DNA from: Bacteroidales bacterium
GTDB lineage: Bacteria > Bacteroidota > Bacteroidia > Bacteroidales > UBA10428
Direction of reading: 5' to 3'
Assembly: GCA_016936215.1 (NCBI GenBank)
Contig: JAFGPL010000240.1
Coordinates: 1-55,397 of the forward strand
Length of the DNA stretch: 55,397 nt
The notes under the pieces are model-generated. The model had not been told where the DNA came from and made no database searches. It saw only the letters and a program-made list of their open reading frames with translations. This document shows positions 17,578 through 27,000 of this stretch, piece after piece; positions within the stretch are counted from its first letter, which is position 1, and every line of letters starts with the position of its first letter. A program made the position numbers and the translations under genes.

Positions 17578-19521
17578 TTAGTTAAACGTCAGTTGATCTT
17601 TTATTTCTTTATTTAGATATATAATAAAATCTTCAATACTCATTGAGCCTTTGTCTCCTTCCCCCTGTCTGCGAACCGATACTGAATTTGTTTGTTCCTC
17701 TTTTTCACCAACAATAAGCAGATAAGGAATCCTTTTTAATTCATTGTCCCTTATCTTTTTACCAATTTTTTCACTGCGCTCGTCAATTAGGGTGCGAATA
17801 TCGGAATTATTTAGAATATTTAAAACTTTTTTTGAATAATCGTGAAATTTTTCACTAATCGGCAGTATCACTACCTGGTCGGGTGTCAGCCACAATGGAA
17901 ACTTCCCTGCAGTGTGTTCGATCAACACTGCCACAAAGCGCTCAAGAGAGCCGAACGGTGCCCTGTGGATCATTACGGGCCTGTGCTTCTGGTCATCGCT
18001 GCCGGTATATTCCAGTTCAAAACGCTCGGGGAGGTTATAATCAACCTGTATGGTACCAAGCTGCCATTTACGGCCAATGGCATCTTTTACCATGAAGTCG
18101 AGCTTGGGGCCATAAAACGCGGCTTCGCCTAGTTCCACCGTTGTATTCAACCCTTTCTCTGCCGATGCTTCAATAATAGCTTTTTCGGCTTTTTCCCAGT
18201 TTTCATCGGTCCCGATGTATTTTTCCTTATCATTGGGGTCGCGCAGTGAAATCTGGGCGGTAAAATCGTTAAATTCAAGAGCCCTGAATACATAAAGGAT
18301 AATATCTATTACTTTAATAAATTCTTCTTTTAACTGGTCGGGACGACAGAAGATGTGGGCATCATCCTGTGTGAAGCCACGTACACGGGTAAGCCCGTGA
18401 AGCTCGCCGCTTTGCTCATAACGATATACTGTACCGAATTCTGCATATCTTATCGGAAGGTCTTTATACGACCGGGGCTTATTTTTAAATATCTCGCAAT
18501 GATGCGGGCAATTCATGGGTTTAAGCAAAAACTCTTCCCCTTCCTGTGGTGTAAGGATAGGTCTGAAAGAATCTTTGCCATATTTTTCCCAGTGGCCCGA
18601 AGTCTGATAGAGCTCTTTCTGACCAATGTGCGGTGTAATCACCATCTGGTAACCATACTCCTTTTGAACCTTTTTAAGAAAGTTCTCAAGCCTTTCGCGC
18701 AATGCAGCCCCTTTGGGCAGCCACATGGGCAGCCCCTGACCTACCTTACCCGAAAACATAAATAGTTCGAGCTCTTTTCCAAGCTTACGGTGATCACGTG
18801 CTTTCGCCTGCTCGAGCATTACAAGATATTCGTCGAGCATACTTTTCTTAGGAAATGTAATGCCATATATCCTGGTGAGCTGTTTTCTTTTCTCATCGCC
18901 GCGCCAGTATGCACCGGCAACATTTAATAACTTTATGGCTTTAATAAAGCCCGTATCAGGCAAGTGCGGGCCACGGCACAGGTCAACAAAGTTACCTGAG
19001 GTATAAGTCGAGATGGTGCCGTCTTCAAGTTCATTAATAAGTTCGGTTTTGTATTCGTCACCCTTTTTGGTGAAAAAATCCAGTACCTCTTTTTTTGTAA
19101 CTTCTTTCCTGATGAAAGGATGGCCTTGTCTTGAAAGCTCAATCATCTTTTCCTCGACCCTGGACAGATCTGCATCTGAGATCACTACCCCATCGCCCGG
19201 GTCAACATCGTAATAAAAACCGTTTTCAATGGCCGGGCCAATGCCGAATTTAATTCCCGGGTAAATTGTTTCTAATGCCTCGGCCATTAAATGGGCCGAT
19301 GAATGCCAGAATGCATGTTTGCCCTCAGGGTCATCAAATTTATGCAGTTTTATCCTCGAATCTTTTGTAATAGGGCGTGTAAGGTCCCGCAATTCATCAT
19401 CCACTGTTATGGCCAATACTTCTTTGGCCAGGCTGTTGCTAAGGCTTTTGGCAATTTCAAGACCATTAATCCCTTCCTCGAATTCCCTGACTGAATGATC
19501 AGGAAATGTAATCTTTATCAT
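17578..19521 (-). CDS. thrS: threonyl-tRNA synthetase
   Basis: A 647-residue class II synthetase charging tRNA-Thr. Domains in order: TGS (residues 1-62), the editing domain with [10 protein letters not shown] near 72-81 and a second Cys/His site in [11 protein letters not shown] near 182, then the catalytic core with motif 1 ([11 protein letters not shown]), Zn-ligand Cys in [12 protein letters not shown] near 335, motif 2 ([21 protein letters not shown]) and motif 3 ([11 protein letters not shown]), and the C-terminal anticodon-binding domain (DQVVILPIS onward). Full length. It leads the operon with infC, rpmI and rplT. AGGAG lies 7 nt before the ATG and a TATATTTG box lies 34 bp upstream. 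It is divergent from the gene at 19955. Confidence 0.97.
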   Translation of the reverse strand: MIKITFPDHSVREFEEGINGLEIAKSLSNSLAKEVLAITVDDELRDLTRPITKDSRIKLHKFDDPEGKHAFWHSSAHLMAEALETIYPGIKFGIGPAIENGFYYDVDPGDGVVISDADLSRVEEKMIELSRQGHPFIRKEVTKKEVLDFFTKKGDEYKTELINELEDGTISTYTSGNFVDLCRGPHLPDTGFIKAIKLLNVAGAYWRGDEKRKQLTRIYGITFPKKSMLDEYLVMLEQAKARDHRKLGKELELFMFSGKVGQGLPMWLPKGAALRERLENFLKKVQKEYGYQMVITPHIGQKELYQTSGHWEKYGKDSFRPILTPQEGEEFLLKPMNCPHHCEIFKNKPRSYKDLPIRYAEFGTVYRYEQSGELHGLTRVRGFTQDDAHIFCRPDQLKEEFIKVIDIILYVFRALEFNDFTAQISLRDPNDKEKYIGTDENWEKAEKAIIEASAEKGLNTTVELGEAAFYGPKLDFMVKDAIGRKWQLGTIQVDYNLPERFELEYTGSDDQKHRPVMIHRAPFGSLERFVAVLIEHTAGKFPLWLTPDQVVILPISEKFHDYSKKVLNILNNSDIRTLIDERSEKIGKKIRDNELKRIPYLLIVGEKEEQTNSVSVRRQGEGDKGSMSIEDFIIYLNKEIKDQLTFN

Positions 19522-19554
19522 GGTTAAGCTCCTTTATCATAAAAAATTGAAGTG

Positions 19555-19562
19555 CAAATATA
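19555..19562 (-). promoter_or_regulatory. -7 promoter box of the thrS operon
   Basis: TATATTTG on the minus strand is a perfect TAnnTTTG match, 34 bp upstream of the thrS ATG, with TTTC 18 bp further upstream as a possible -33 element. The implied 5' leader is short (under 30 nt), leaving no room for a T-box. Confidence 0.6.
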
Positions 19563-19658
19563 TAAATTTAATTTGAATCTGAAACCGTTTACTACAGGAT
19601 GGTTGCATGGAATTTTAAAAGCTTTTCAGGTATGCAGTTTTTACAAATACAAGGGCGC

Positions 19659-19812
19659 TATTTAGTGTCTGTCTTTAAAGTCCGCATACTTCGTTGCGCT
19701 CGTTCTCAAAAATGTCATTTACGCATTGTAAACTCCCTTTTTTCGGACTTCACGCGCCTCGTCTGCGAACTTTAAAGAACAGCCACACGACTTTATGGAC
19801 AGACACTATTTA
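19659..19812. repeat. MITE-like element, family A, copy 2 (expanded)
   Basis: The core spans 19665-19806 (142 bp) with perfect terminal inverted repeats GTGTCTGTC/GACAGACAC. The direct repeat TATTTA flanks it (19659-19664 and 19807-19812). It matches copies 1 and 3 except for about 59 extra bases in the centre, between GCGCTCGT and CTGCGAAC. The shorter copies may be deletion derivatives, or this one may carry an insertion. It lies between thrS and the hypothetical gene at 19955. Confidence 0.85.
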
Positions 19813-19954
19813 AAAAGCCGGTAACAATGATCACCTTTTTTTGGTGATTTACGTCACCAAATTGTCCGTTAATCATATTAATCTAACATAAAAAATGGTT
19901 TTGAAGTATATATTAACAAAGATTCAAAATTTCACATATCATTAAACCTTGGTT

Positions 19955-20380
19955 ATGAAAAAAATTCAAACATCTGTTAAAAGTTTTACCCTATTGGCGG
20001 TTTTAATCTCATTGCATGTATGCACAGGCATAAAAGCACAGGAAAATGCTGCCGGCAACCATAATAACAATCAATCCCTGGTTGAAGTGAATAAAGAAAT
20101 GATAGACCGTTTTAACAACTGCAAAACTGACAGCATGCTTGTTTCATGGAGCGAGCTGGTAATAGGGTTCGACCGTGAAAACCTTTCAAACCTGATGCTT
20201 GCATATCTGAATGCCGATTTTGAAAACCAATCGCTTGAAGACATAAAACTTGCACTTGATAATAAACAAACAGAACACCTTGACAATAGTAATATAATCA
20301 ATGACCTGGCCTGGTTTAACCGGGTAAAACAGGAAATTAACAGTAAGTTACGCGTAGCCGATATGGTAGCCGGGAGATAG
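19955..20380 (+). CDS. small predicted periplasmic/secreted protein, unknown function
   Basis: About 141 residues from ATG 19955; a TTG two codons earlier is also in frame. The N-terminus is a Sec signal peptide (KKIQTSVKSF, then TLLAVLISLHV) with probable cleavage after IKA. The mature part is acidic and mostly helical in appearance (EVNKEMIDRFNNCKTDSM, SLEDIKLALDNKQ), with no motif I recognise. There is no lipobox or sorting tail. It stands alone between the family A element and a second repeat element. I cannot assign a function. Confidence 0.65.
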   Translation: MKKIQTSVKSFTLLAVLISLHVCTGIKAQENAAGNHNNNQSLVEVNKEMIDRFNNCKTDSMLVSWSELVIGFDRENLSNLMLAYLNADFENQSLEDIKLALDNKQTEHLDNSNIINDLAWFNRVKQEINSKLRVADMVAGR

Positions 20381-20768
20381 GGCTGCCGTTAGTATTATAT
20401 TTTTCTCATAAAGTTAGGCTCAACAGAATGGTTTAACATCAGATTTTAAGAGAAATTCGGGTCATGAGTGTACAATTAACCGTATCATTCATGGCCTTTT
20501 CTTTTTCTATATTTACAGGTAATTTGTACATTTGAAAATTTTCAGACAAAAGATAACCGGATATTAATTAATTGTTATTCAATGTCGTTTAATTAAGGTG
20601 ATCATTTTATATCCTCTCCCCTGTCTGACGTCAGGCAGGCTACACCCTCTCAAGGAGAGGGAGATAGATGGTCTTAATTAAACGACATTGAATTGTTATT
20701 GATATTTGGTTAGTAATAATAAAATGAATACCTGACATGTTAAAGTTACCTGATTTGCACACCAGCCT
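20381..20768. other. intergenic region holding an inverted-repeat element
   Basis: No gene was found. The main structure is the 111-bp element at 20580-20690, annotated separately. The rest is AT-rich and shows no clear promoter. Confidence 0.6.
20570..20700. repeat. MITE-like element, family B, with 10-bp target duplication
   Basis: The core spans 20580-20690 (111 bp). CAATGTCGTTTAATTAAG (20580-20597) is the exact reverse complement of 20673-20690. Both sides are flanked by AATTGTTATT (20570-20579 and 20691-20700). Inside are nested palindromes: CCTCTCC/GGAGAGG arms and a 20-bp near-perfect palindrome centred on GACGTC (20620-20639). No reading frame is present. The features fit a non-autonomous transposon derivative; the long duplication would suit an IS4-type parent, but that is a guess. 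Confidence 0.85.
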
Positions 20769-22229
20769 ATGTTAAAACTTTCATCAAGACGCGGATTGTT
20801 GGTTATTATATTTTTCGTTTTGTTCATAAGCGATACTGTATATTCCTTTCTGCAGCATTACAGCGTGTCCCTTGACGGAGATATGCCTTCTATCATCCTT
20901 CCTTCCGGACCATCCATGACGGTTTTAAAAGACCCTTTTGGATTTAATGTAATTGCACATGATTCTGTTTACTCAGCCACCAACCGCTTTTTTGCGCATT
21001 GGAGTATGCGGGGTTATTTCAGATCAATGCCATTCGTTTTTCAGAAAATCACCAATCCTGTTAACAGTGTTTATTTATCCTGTGCATTGGCAAAAACTAT
21101 TATCCAGGTTTTAATAATATACCTGCTTGCAGTTTATATTACAGGTAAGACAAAATTATTTGATAATGATGTACTATTTGCTGTAGTACTGATAACACCA
21201 TTATTCCAGGCGTTTGGTTACAACGGCCAGATGGGTATTATTGACAAAACCCTTACCTACACCTGGTTTTATGCATTGCCAATGGCATTGGTGTTAATGT
21301 TTTTTTTGCCTTTTTTTTTAAAAGGGTTCCATAACAAAATATCAGGATTAAATGTATTGCAAATAGTTTTATTGATCATCCTGATTATTGTTTTATCTTT
21401 TAACGGCCCGCTGAACGCTCCGGTGGTGTTGATTGTATGTTTTTTGATATTTATTTACAACCTTATAAATAATTACCGGACTGTACCAGCAAAATCTTTT
21501 ACAATCCCTATTATTGCAAACTTCATAAAAACCCTGAAAAAGTATCCATGGATTTTAATCCTGGCATGTATCGTATGCCTTTACGCATTCTATATAGGCT
21601 TAAACAACAATGACATTGTTACACAAAATATTTCTTTATGGGAGAGATATGCCAGGCTTCCGAAAGGTTTCGGGCAATTTGTTCAAAAACCGGGCCCCGG
21701 GCTTTTATTGCTTATGATAATAGCAAACATAATATTATTGCACAGGCAAAAAAACAATCCTACAGCAATGAAGATATTAAACCTGCTTTTGTGGTTTGGG
21801 ATTTTTACCGTAATATATATTATTCTGTTACCACTGGGAGGCTATAAATCATACCGTCCGGGAATAATCAGGCGCGATACCATAATGCCGGTAATACTGG
21901 GGTTGTTTTTCTTTTACGGTATCAGCGCCATGTACCTGATTAAATACCTTACAGCAACAAGAAGAATTATATACATTGGTATTACCATTCTCTTTTTGTC
22001 AGTATTCACCTTTGCAGACAAAACCGATTTTAAACACAATGCCTGCGAAAGAAGAGCGCTGGAAACGCTGGCCTCGTCAAAAGAGCAGATTGTAGAGTTG
22101 AAAGAAAATTGTACGGTGATGTCGTGGTATACCTTCAACGATTATGAAAATTCATTTGATATAGAAGAATTGTTGCATTATTGGGGGATACTGCAGGAGA
22201 GGAAATGGTTTTACTGGAAGAAGGAATAA
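20769..22229 (+). CDS. large multi-pass membrane protein, GT-C-like, unassigned
   Basis: 486 residues with about ten hydrophobic segments. A first membrane helix (LLVIIFFVLFISDTVYSF) is followed by a ~60-residue presumably periplasmic loop containing FNVIAHDSVYSATNRF, then regularly spaced helices and a soluble C-terminal tail (residues about 420-486). This layout resembles GT-C glycosyltransferases that use polyprenyl-phosphate sugars, but no clear DxD-type pair is visible. It is followed after 18 bp by a second protein of similar type and then by a GT2 enzyme that could supply a lipid-linked sugar. AT-rich. Function is inferred from context only. Confidence 0.6.
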   Translation: MLKLSSRRGLLVIIFFVLFISDTVYSFLQHYSVSLDGDMPSIILPSGPSMTVLKDPFGFNVIAHDSVYSATNRFFAHWSMRGYFRSMPFVFQKITNPVNSVYLSCALAKTIIQVLIIYLLAVYITGKTKLFDNDVLFAVVLITPLFQAFGYNGQMGIIDKTLTYTWFYALPMALVLMFFLPFFLKGFHNKISGLNVLQIVLLIILIIVLSFNGPLNAPVVLIVCFLIFIYNLINNYRTVPAKSFTIPIIANFIKTLKKYPWILILACIVCLYAFYIGLNNNDIVTQNISLWERYARLPKGFGQFVQKPGPGLLLLMIIANIILLHRQKNNPTAMKILNLLLWFGIFTVIYIILLPLGGYKSYRPGIIRRDTIMPVILGLFFFYGISAMYLIKYLTATRRIIYIGITILFLSVFTFADKTDFKHNACERRALETLASSKEQIVELKENCTVMSWYTFNDYENSFDIEELLHYWGILQERKWFYWKKE

Positions 22230-22247
22230 AATTTCAAATTTAAATAA

Positions 22248-23840
22248 ATGAATAAGATACAGTTACGTTTTTCATCATTTTTCTGGCTTTTATCTGTTAT
22301 TGCGGGTATTATCACAATATTTGCGATGTTTTCATCATTAACTGAAGAAAATCTGAAGATTTTTTTTATTACCGATACATTGTATCTGCCCTCAATATTT
22401 ACAGATCTTTTTGTTGACAAAAGCGGATTACAGGGATGGCATTTTAATCCTTCGCCAAACTTTTTTCCTGACATGCTGGTTTATTTTTTATTAATGTTTG
22501 TCTTTAAGGATTTTGTTATTGTTTCCTTTGTTTTCCCAGTTCTTCAAATCGTAGCTATAAATATTATAACTCTTTTAATATTCAGGCTGATTTACCCCAA
22601 AAAATTCTTACAGGCAGCAGCCTTTTCAAATCTGTTATTGCTATTATTTTTATTTGTTTTCTTTTTTACATCAGATTTCTGGTTTTCATTTTACCTGATT
22701 AGTAATTCGTTTCATACCGGTGCCTTTACGATGGCCTACCTGTGTTTGTATCTTTCATTAAAATTCATGCAAACAGATTCGGGAAAAATTCTGACAGCTT
22801 TATACATCATTAGTATCCTGTGCGTTATATCCGACATGTTGTTCATTGTTCTGTTTAATTTGCCCTTGTTTTCCCTGGTTTTGCTTTACAAAAAGTTTAA
22901 CAGGAGAAGAGTAATCATCAGGCTAACCATAATGAATGCAGTGACGATAATTGCAGGCTTAGCAGGGTTCAGGATACTTGAGGTTATGAAATCTATTGAG
23001 ATTGATGAGCCATATATTATCCTGGAGCCCTCCCGATATAAAGATTCTATTATAGTTTTTTGCCGGCAGATGAAGGATTATATCAATGATTTAAACCTCA
23101 AAACAATTATAATTTTCTTAAGCATTCTTTCATTTCTTACAACAATTATTTTTTTCTTAACCAGGGCGAAAAGAGAAAACAAATACGGCTTACTGACATT
23201 TTTCTTGTTTTATAACCTTGTATACTTTGCAATTGTAATTGCGGCACCCGTATTAAATGGTAACTATACCGGTTATGATTCATTAAGATATAACATTTAT
23301 GCCTTCTACAGCGCGATTATTAATTTGGGGATATTGATTGTAATTCTAAATGAAAAATGTTTGTCTTACAGACACTTAAAACACGCCCTGAATTTTGCAT
23401 TGATCAGTATAGCAATTATTATCATTGTATTCGGGACCAAACAAAGCTCACTTTCCGGATTTAGAAATTACCTGAACTATTATCCAAAAGTTGCACAGTG
23501 TATAGATGAAATTGCAGAAAAAAGAAACCTTAAGAACGGAGTCGGAGATTACTGGCTTACAAAACCTGTTACATTATTCTCAAAATCAGGAGTTAGGCTA
23601 TATTCAGTATTCGATAATATGGTTCCTTATTATCATGTAATGAATGAGAACTGGTATTATAATGATACTGAATTTCAGTTTATTATCATTAACAATGAAC
23701 TAAGCTTAGAAAACATAAGGAAAAATTTAAACTGCGATGATCATTTTCAGGTTATCCATACACCTTGCTTTGATGTAGTAAAGGTTCAGAATTTTAAATA
23801 TGACAAAACTGACCTAAAACCCTATATTATAAAGGAATAA
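22248..23840 (+). CDS. large multi-pass membrane protein, GT-C-like, unassigned
   Basis: 530 residues with about eleven hydrophobic segments, very rich in Phe, Ile and Leu. The first membrane helix is followed by an external loop (LYLPSIFTDLFVDKSGLQGW, then HFNPSPNFFPD), several closely spaced helices, a charged loop near residues 215-225 and a soluble C-terminal part (about 420-530). The general architecture resembles that of the gene 18 bp upstream and of GT-C transferases, though I see no direct sequence identity by eye. Its place before a dolichol-phosphate-mannose-synthase-like GT2 suggests a role in glycan transfer across the inner membrane. Function unproven. Confidence 0.6.
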   Translation: MNKIQLRFSSFFWLLSVIAGIITIFAMFSSLTEENLKIFFITDTLYLPSIFTDLFVDKSGLQGWHFNPSPNFFPDMLVYFLLMFVFKDFVIVSFVFPVLQIVAINIITLLIFRLIYPKKFLQAAAFSNLLLLLFLFVFFFTSDFWFSFYLISNSFHTGAFTMAYLCLYLSLKFMQTDSGKILTALYIISILCVISDMLFIVLFNLPLFSLVLLYKKFNRRRVIIRLTIMNAVTIIAGLAGFRILEVMKSIEIDEPYIILEPSRYKDSIIVFCRQMKDYINDLNLKTIIIFLSILSFLTTIIFFLTRAKRENKYGLLTFFLFYNLVYFAIVIAAPVLNGNYTGYDSLRYNIYAFYSAIINLGILIVILNEKCLSYRHLKHALNFALISIAIIIIVFGTKQSSLSGFRNYLNYYPKVAQCIDEIAEKRNLKNGVGDYWLTKPVTLFSKSGVRLYSVFDNMVPYYHVMNENWYYNDTEFQFIIINNELSLENIRKNLNCDDHFQVIHTPCFDVVKVQNFKYDKTDLKPYIIKE

Positions 23841-23970
23841 AAAACTAACTGAATGAACCACGACCTGGTACCCTTATTCCTTGTAGAATTCATTTTTTTA
23901 TTAAAGTGAGTATGATGGGTCAAAATCACAGTTTTTTGAGAGGTTAATACAGAGTTCGGATGGAATCTGT

Positions 23971-23978
23971 TATATTTG
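23971..23978 (+). promoter_or_regulatory. -7 promoter box of the GT2 gene
   Basis: TATATTTG matches TAnnTTTG exactly, 40 bp before the ATG at 24018. It also argues against the in-frame upstream TTG at 23976, which overlaps the box. Confidence 0.5.
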
Positions 23979-24017
23979 AACCTTAAAAAAACAAACCCTG
24001 CAAAAAGAAATACACTA

Positions 24018-24758
24018 ATGAAATACACCATATCTATAATCATTCCGGCTTATAACGAAGAGCAATCAATTATTTCTATCCTTGAAAGAATTCTGGCTGC
24101 AGATATTGATTCAGTTGAAAAAGAGATTTTAATTATTAATGACTGTTCAACAGACAGAACCAAAGAACTGGCAGAAAATTTCATTCAAAATAACCCATCA
24201 GTAAAAATTAAGCTATTCGATCAGGAAAAGAACCAGGGTAAAGGTGCTGCAATACATAAGGGTATTGACCTGGCAACCGGCGATTTTGTGATTGTTCAGG
24301 ATGCTGACCTTGAATATGACCCGAGGGAATATAAAGAATTGTTGAGACCAATAACCGAAGGTTTTGCCGACGTGGTTTATGGTTCAAGGTTTATGGGAGG
24401 CAATCCTCACAGAATACTTTTTTTCTGGCATACAATCGGAAACAGATTTCTGACTTTTCTTTCAAATGCATTTACAAATCTTAACCTTACAGACATGGAA
24501 ACCTGTTATAAGGTATTCAGGCGGGAAATAATACAAAGTCTGCTGCTGAAAGAAAAAAGATTTGGTTTTGAACCCGAAGTAACAGCAAAGATTGCCCGAT
24601 ATAAAGGGATACGTATATATGAAGTAGGAATTTCTTATTATGGCAGAACTTACCATGAAGGGAAAAAAATAAATTGGAAAGACGGGTTCCGGGCCATCTG
24701 GTGTGTTATTAAGTATAACCTATTCTCAAAAAAATATCTTAAAGAAAAGAAGGTTTAA
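24018..24758 (+). CDS. GT2 glycosyltransferase, DPM1-like polyprenyl-phosphate sugar synthase
   Basis: 246 residues from ATG 24018. It starts with the GT2 fold: [13 protein letters not shown] near residue 5, [10 protein letters not shown] near 38 (first Asp site) and QDADLEYDP near 97 (metal-binding DAD). [10 protein letters not shown] and [10 protein letters not shown] follow, both typical of the short dolichol-phosphate-mannose synthase (DPM1-type) subgroup. [15 protein letters not shown] near 190 is also characteristic. There are no C-terminal membrane helices, as in soluble DPM1. It probably transfers a hexose from a nucleotide sugar to undecaprenyl or polyprenyl phosphate at the cytoplasmic face, feeding the neighbouring GT-C-like proteins. 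Confidence 0.88.
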   Translation: MKYTISIIIPAYNEEQSIISILERILAADIDSVEKEILIINDCSTDRTKELAENFIQNNPSVKIKLFDQEKNQGKGAAIHKGIDLATGDFVIVQDADLEYDPREYKELLRPITEGFADVVYGSRFMGGNPHRILFFWHTIGNRFLTFLSNAFTNLNLTDMETCYKVFRREIIQSLLLKEKRFGFEPEVTAKIARYKGIRIYEVGISYYGRTYHEGKKINWKDGFRAIWCVIKYNLFSKKYLKEKKV

Positions 24759-24800
24759 AGTATATCTGCCAGTTTGTAAAATAAAACAATAAATCGAGTT

Positions 24801-25517
24801 TTAATTGGATTTTTGAAGTACCAGCAATAAATTCTTTCCTATTGGCGGAGTAAGAAATTTTTCTATTCTCCGGGCAACGGGTACAACAATTTTGTCATAA
24901 AGACCAACATTTAAGTTGGTCATAGGGCTTTTAAGCAATACAAAAGTGATATACCAGGGAATAATCCCGGCAAAATCAAAATATTTTAGTCGTGCAATTT
25001 TGAAACCAGAATTCTGGACCAGTCTAATGATACTTTTTTTTGTATAACGCCGGTAATGCCCTACATTTTTATCGAACTCACCATATAAAAAGGGAAGTGC
25101 CGGGACAAAAACCAACAAATATCCTCCGGGTTTTAAGGCTTTATATACAAAATCAATTTCCTGCCTGTCATCTTTAATATGTTCCAGGACATTCACATAT
25201 AATAACGAATCAAAACATTCTTTAAAATTCAAATATTCATTTCCAAAATAGTTATTGATGGCAGTAATCTTATCAACCTTTCCAAAACGTTTTTTCAACA
25301 ATGGGAACATATTTTCGGATGGTTCAAAAGCAACGAGTTTTTCAACATGTTCTGTAAGCAATGCTGTAATATTGCCTGATCCTGCACCGACTTCGGCAAC
25401 ATGCTGTCCGATATATGGTTTAAATTCTGATATTATCCATTTCGGATAATTTCTGGCAGTTGACATTGCTTCAAGATCTCTGCCAAAATAATCGTTTTTA
25501 TTTTTAATGTTTTTCAT
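24801..25517 (-). CDS. class I SAM-dependent methyltransferase
   Basis: 238 residues with a Rossmann-type methyltransferase core. Motif I is VAEVGAGSGNITALL near residue 39, an acidic residue follows strand 2 (VAFEPSEN), motif IV is FDSLLYVNVLEHIKDD near 103, and motif VI is ALKPGGYLLVFVPAL near 128. The C-terminal part has two hydrophobic stretches that may contact the membrane. Similar proteins modify lipids, quinones or glycans; the substrate is unknown. Its ATG directly follows the stop of the upstream GT-C-like gene (TAAATG), so the two are translationally linked. Confidence 0.85.
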   Translation of the reverse strand: MKNIKNKNDYFGRDLEAMSTARNYPKWIISEFKPYIGQHVAEVGAGSGNITALLTEHVEKLVAFEPSENMFPLLKKRFGKVDKITAINNYFGNEYLNFKECFDSLLYVNVLEHIKDDRQEIDFVYKALKPGGYLLVFVPALPFLYGEFDKNVGHYRRYTKKSIIRLVQNSGFKIARLKYFDFAGIIPWYITFVLLKSPMTNLNVGLYDKIVVPVARRIEKFLTPPIGKNLLLVLQKSN

Positions 25518-26945
25518 TTAATCAGTAACTTCATTTACCTTTTTTTCAAGAGCATGAATTCCTTGCCGTGCTTTTTCGTAATCGGGTATTTCCAATAATT
25601 CGATATAATTATCTGGTAATTTATATCTTAAAAAAACCGACCAATATGCTTTTTTTGACATAGAGTCCCAATGAATAATTGTTCTTTTTGCCTGCATAGT
25701 ATTAAAAATGCTAAATGCAATAAAAAAATAAATTGCTGTAATGACCGGAATTTTTATTCGTTTTTTTAATTTGCGGACAGCTTCAATACACATCCCCATG
25801 GGAAAGGCCAGCACTCCATATGTATCTATCATTGCCCGGTTACCGAAAGACCCTCCATACCACCAGCACCACCACGAACTGATAATGTAAAGGTGTATTA
25901 TGAAATAGAGGGTAATCGCTAGTGAATATTCCCGGTTTTTTTTCCATAAAAAATACAAGCCAAAAATAGCCAGGCTCATCAGCGGGGTATAAAGCAACCA
26001 TCCTTTGCGATAACTGAAAACAGATTTAATGATTTGCGGATTATTGAAAAAAAATCTGTTTGTATCGCCATATGAATAATACAGGTATTGTCCGGCCTGC
26101 ATCTTCCAGTATAACATTTGAGGAACCCATATGGCGAAAGCAGCAAACAGTATGATGACTATAAGATGAAGTTTTTTAAAATAAAGCAAAAATCTCGTTT
26201 TGAAATCTCTGAAACTTTTAATTCCCCAGAATAAGAAAATAACAACTATAATAACATTGGTGGGCCTGATCAGACTAATAAGTCCTGCAATGAATCCCAG
26301 AATAACAGAGATGAAAATCCGGGGTTTTCTGTACCATTGATGCGTAAGATAAGTAAACAAGGTGATTAGACCAAAGAGGTATGTATGCGTCATGGTTGGC
26401 TCAATGGTTGAATAATACCATATATTTGTTCCAAGTACAATGACTAAGAGCACAATCGAGACAGTTAAATCTTCAAGAAACTCAAGGAGTAGTTTTCGTA
26501 AAAAAACCAGTCCAAGCCCAAGATAGAAAATACAACTCAGAATGAGGAAAAACCTGTAGGGAGGAGAGAAACCGTCTGCCTTATGTTGGCTATGGGTAGT
26601 ATATAAATGGGCCATAAAGAAAAATGGTGAATATAGCATAGACATGCCCATACTCATCATAATTACCGGCTTTCCTGTAGGTGAGACAACCGGCCAGAAC
26701 TTATTTGAAAAATCTTCTTTTGTATCTTTAAGAAATCCGAGGGAAGGATCCTGATGTATAAATGTGGCAGGCAGGTAAGCGTAATATGAAATAACATCCC
26801 AGATGATGATCTTATTGGTGCTTTTCCAATAACCCAAATCAAGATTTCTGATAAGAACAATGCATATTAAGACAATTACAACTGTTTTCGAATTAAATAA
26901 TATGTTCTTAAAATTTAGTTGTTTAATACTGGAAAAACCTTGCAT
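25518..26945 (-). CDS. GT-C-type membrane glycosyltransferase candidate
   Basis: 475 residues with about eleven membrane segments. After the first helix (VVIVLICIVLIRNLDLG), an external loop has IIWDVISYYAYLPATFI, with an acidic residue in the position of the GT-C catalytic aspartate. A long loop with VVSPTGKPVIMMSMGMSMLY and later RPTNVIIV follow. This arrangement is typical of PMT/ArnT-like (GT39/GT83-like) enzymes that move a sugar from polyprenyl phosphate onto lipid, glycan or protein in the periplasm. A soluble tail of about 40 residues ends the protein. The stop is fused to the start of the methyltransferase gene. The specific reaction is not known. Confidence 0.7.
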   Translation of the reverse strand: MQGFSSIKQLNFKNILFNSKTVVIVLICIVLIRNLDLGYWKSTNKIIIWDVISYYAYLPATFIHQDPSLGFLKDTKEDFSNKFWPVVSPTGKPVIMMSMGMSMLYSPFFFMAHLYTTHSQHKADGFSPPYRFFLILSCIFYLGLGLVFLRKLLLEFLEDLTVSIVLLVIVLGTNIWYYSTIEPTMTHTYLFGLITLFTYLTHQWYRKPRIFISVILGFIAGLISLIRPTNVIIVVIFLFWGIKSFRDFKTRFLLYFKKLHLIVIILFAAFAIWVPQMLYWKMQAGQYLYYSYGDTNRFFFNNPQIIKSVFSYRKGWLLYTPLMSLAIFGLYFLWKKNREYSLAITLYFIIHLYIISSWWCWWYGGSFGNRAMIDTYGVLAFPMGMCIEAVRKLKKRIKIPVITAIYFFIAFSIFNTMQAKRTIIHWDSMSKKAYWSVFLRYKLPDNYIELLEIPDYEKARQGIHALEKKVNEVTD

Positions 26946-27000
26946 GTGAGTTTAATATATTTAAATACCAACGCTTTTTATCAATTTTATTTACACAATA

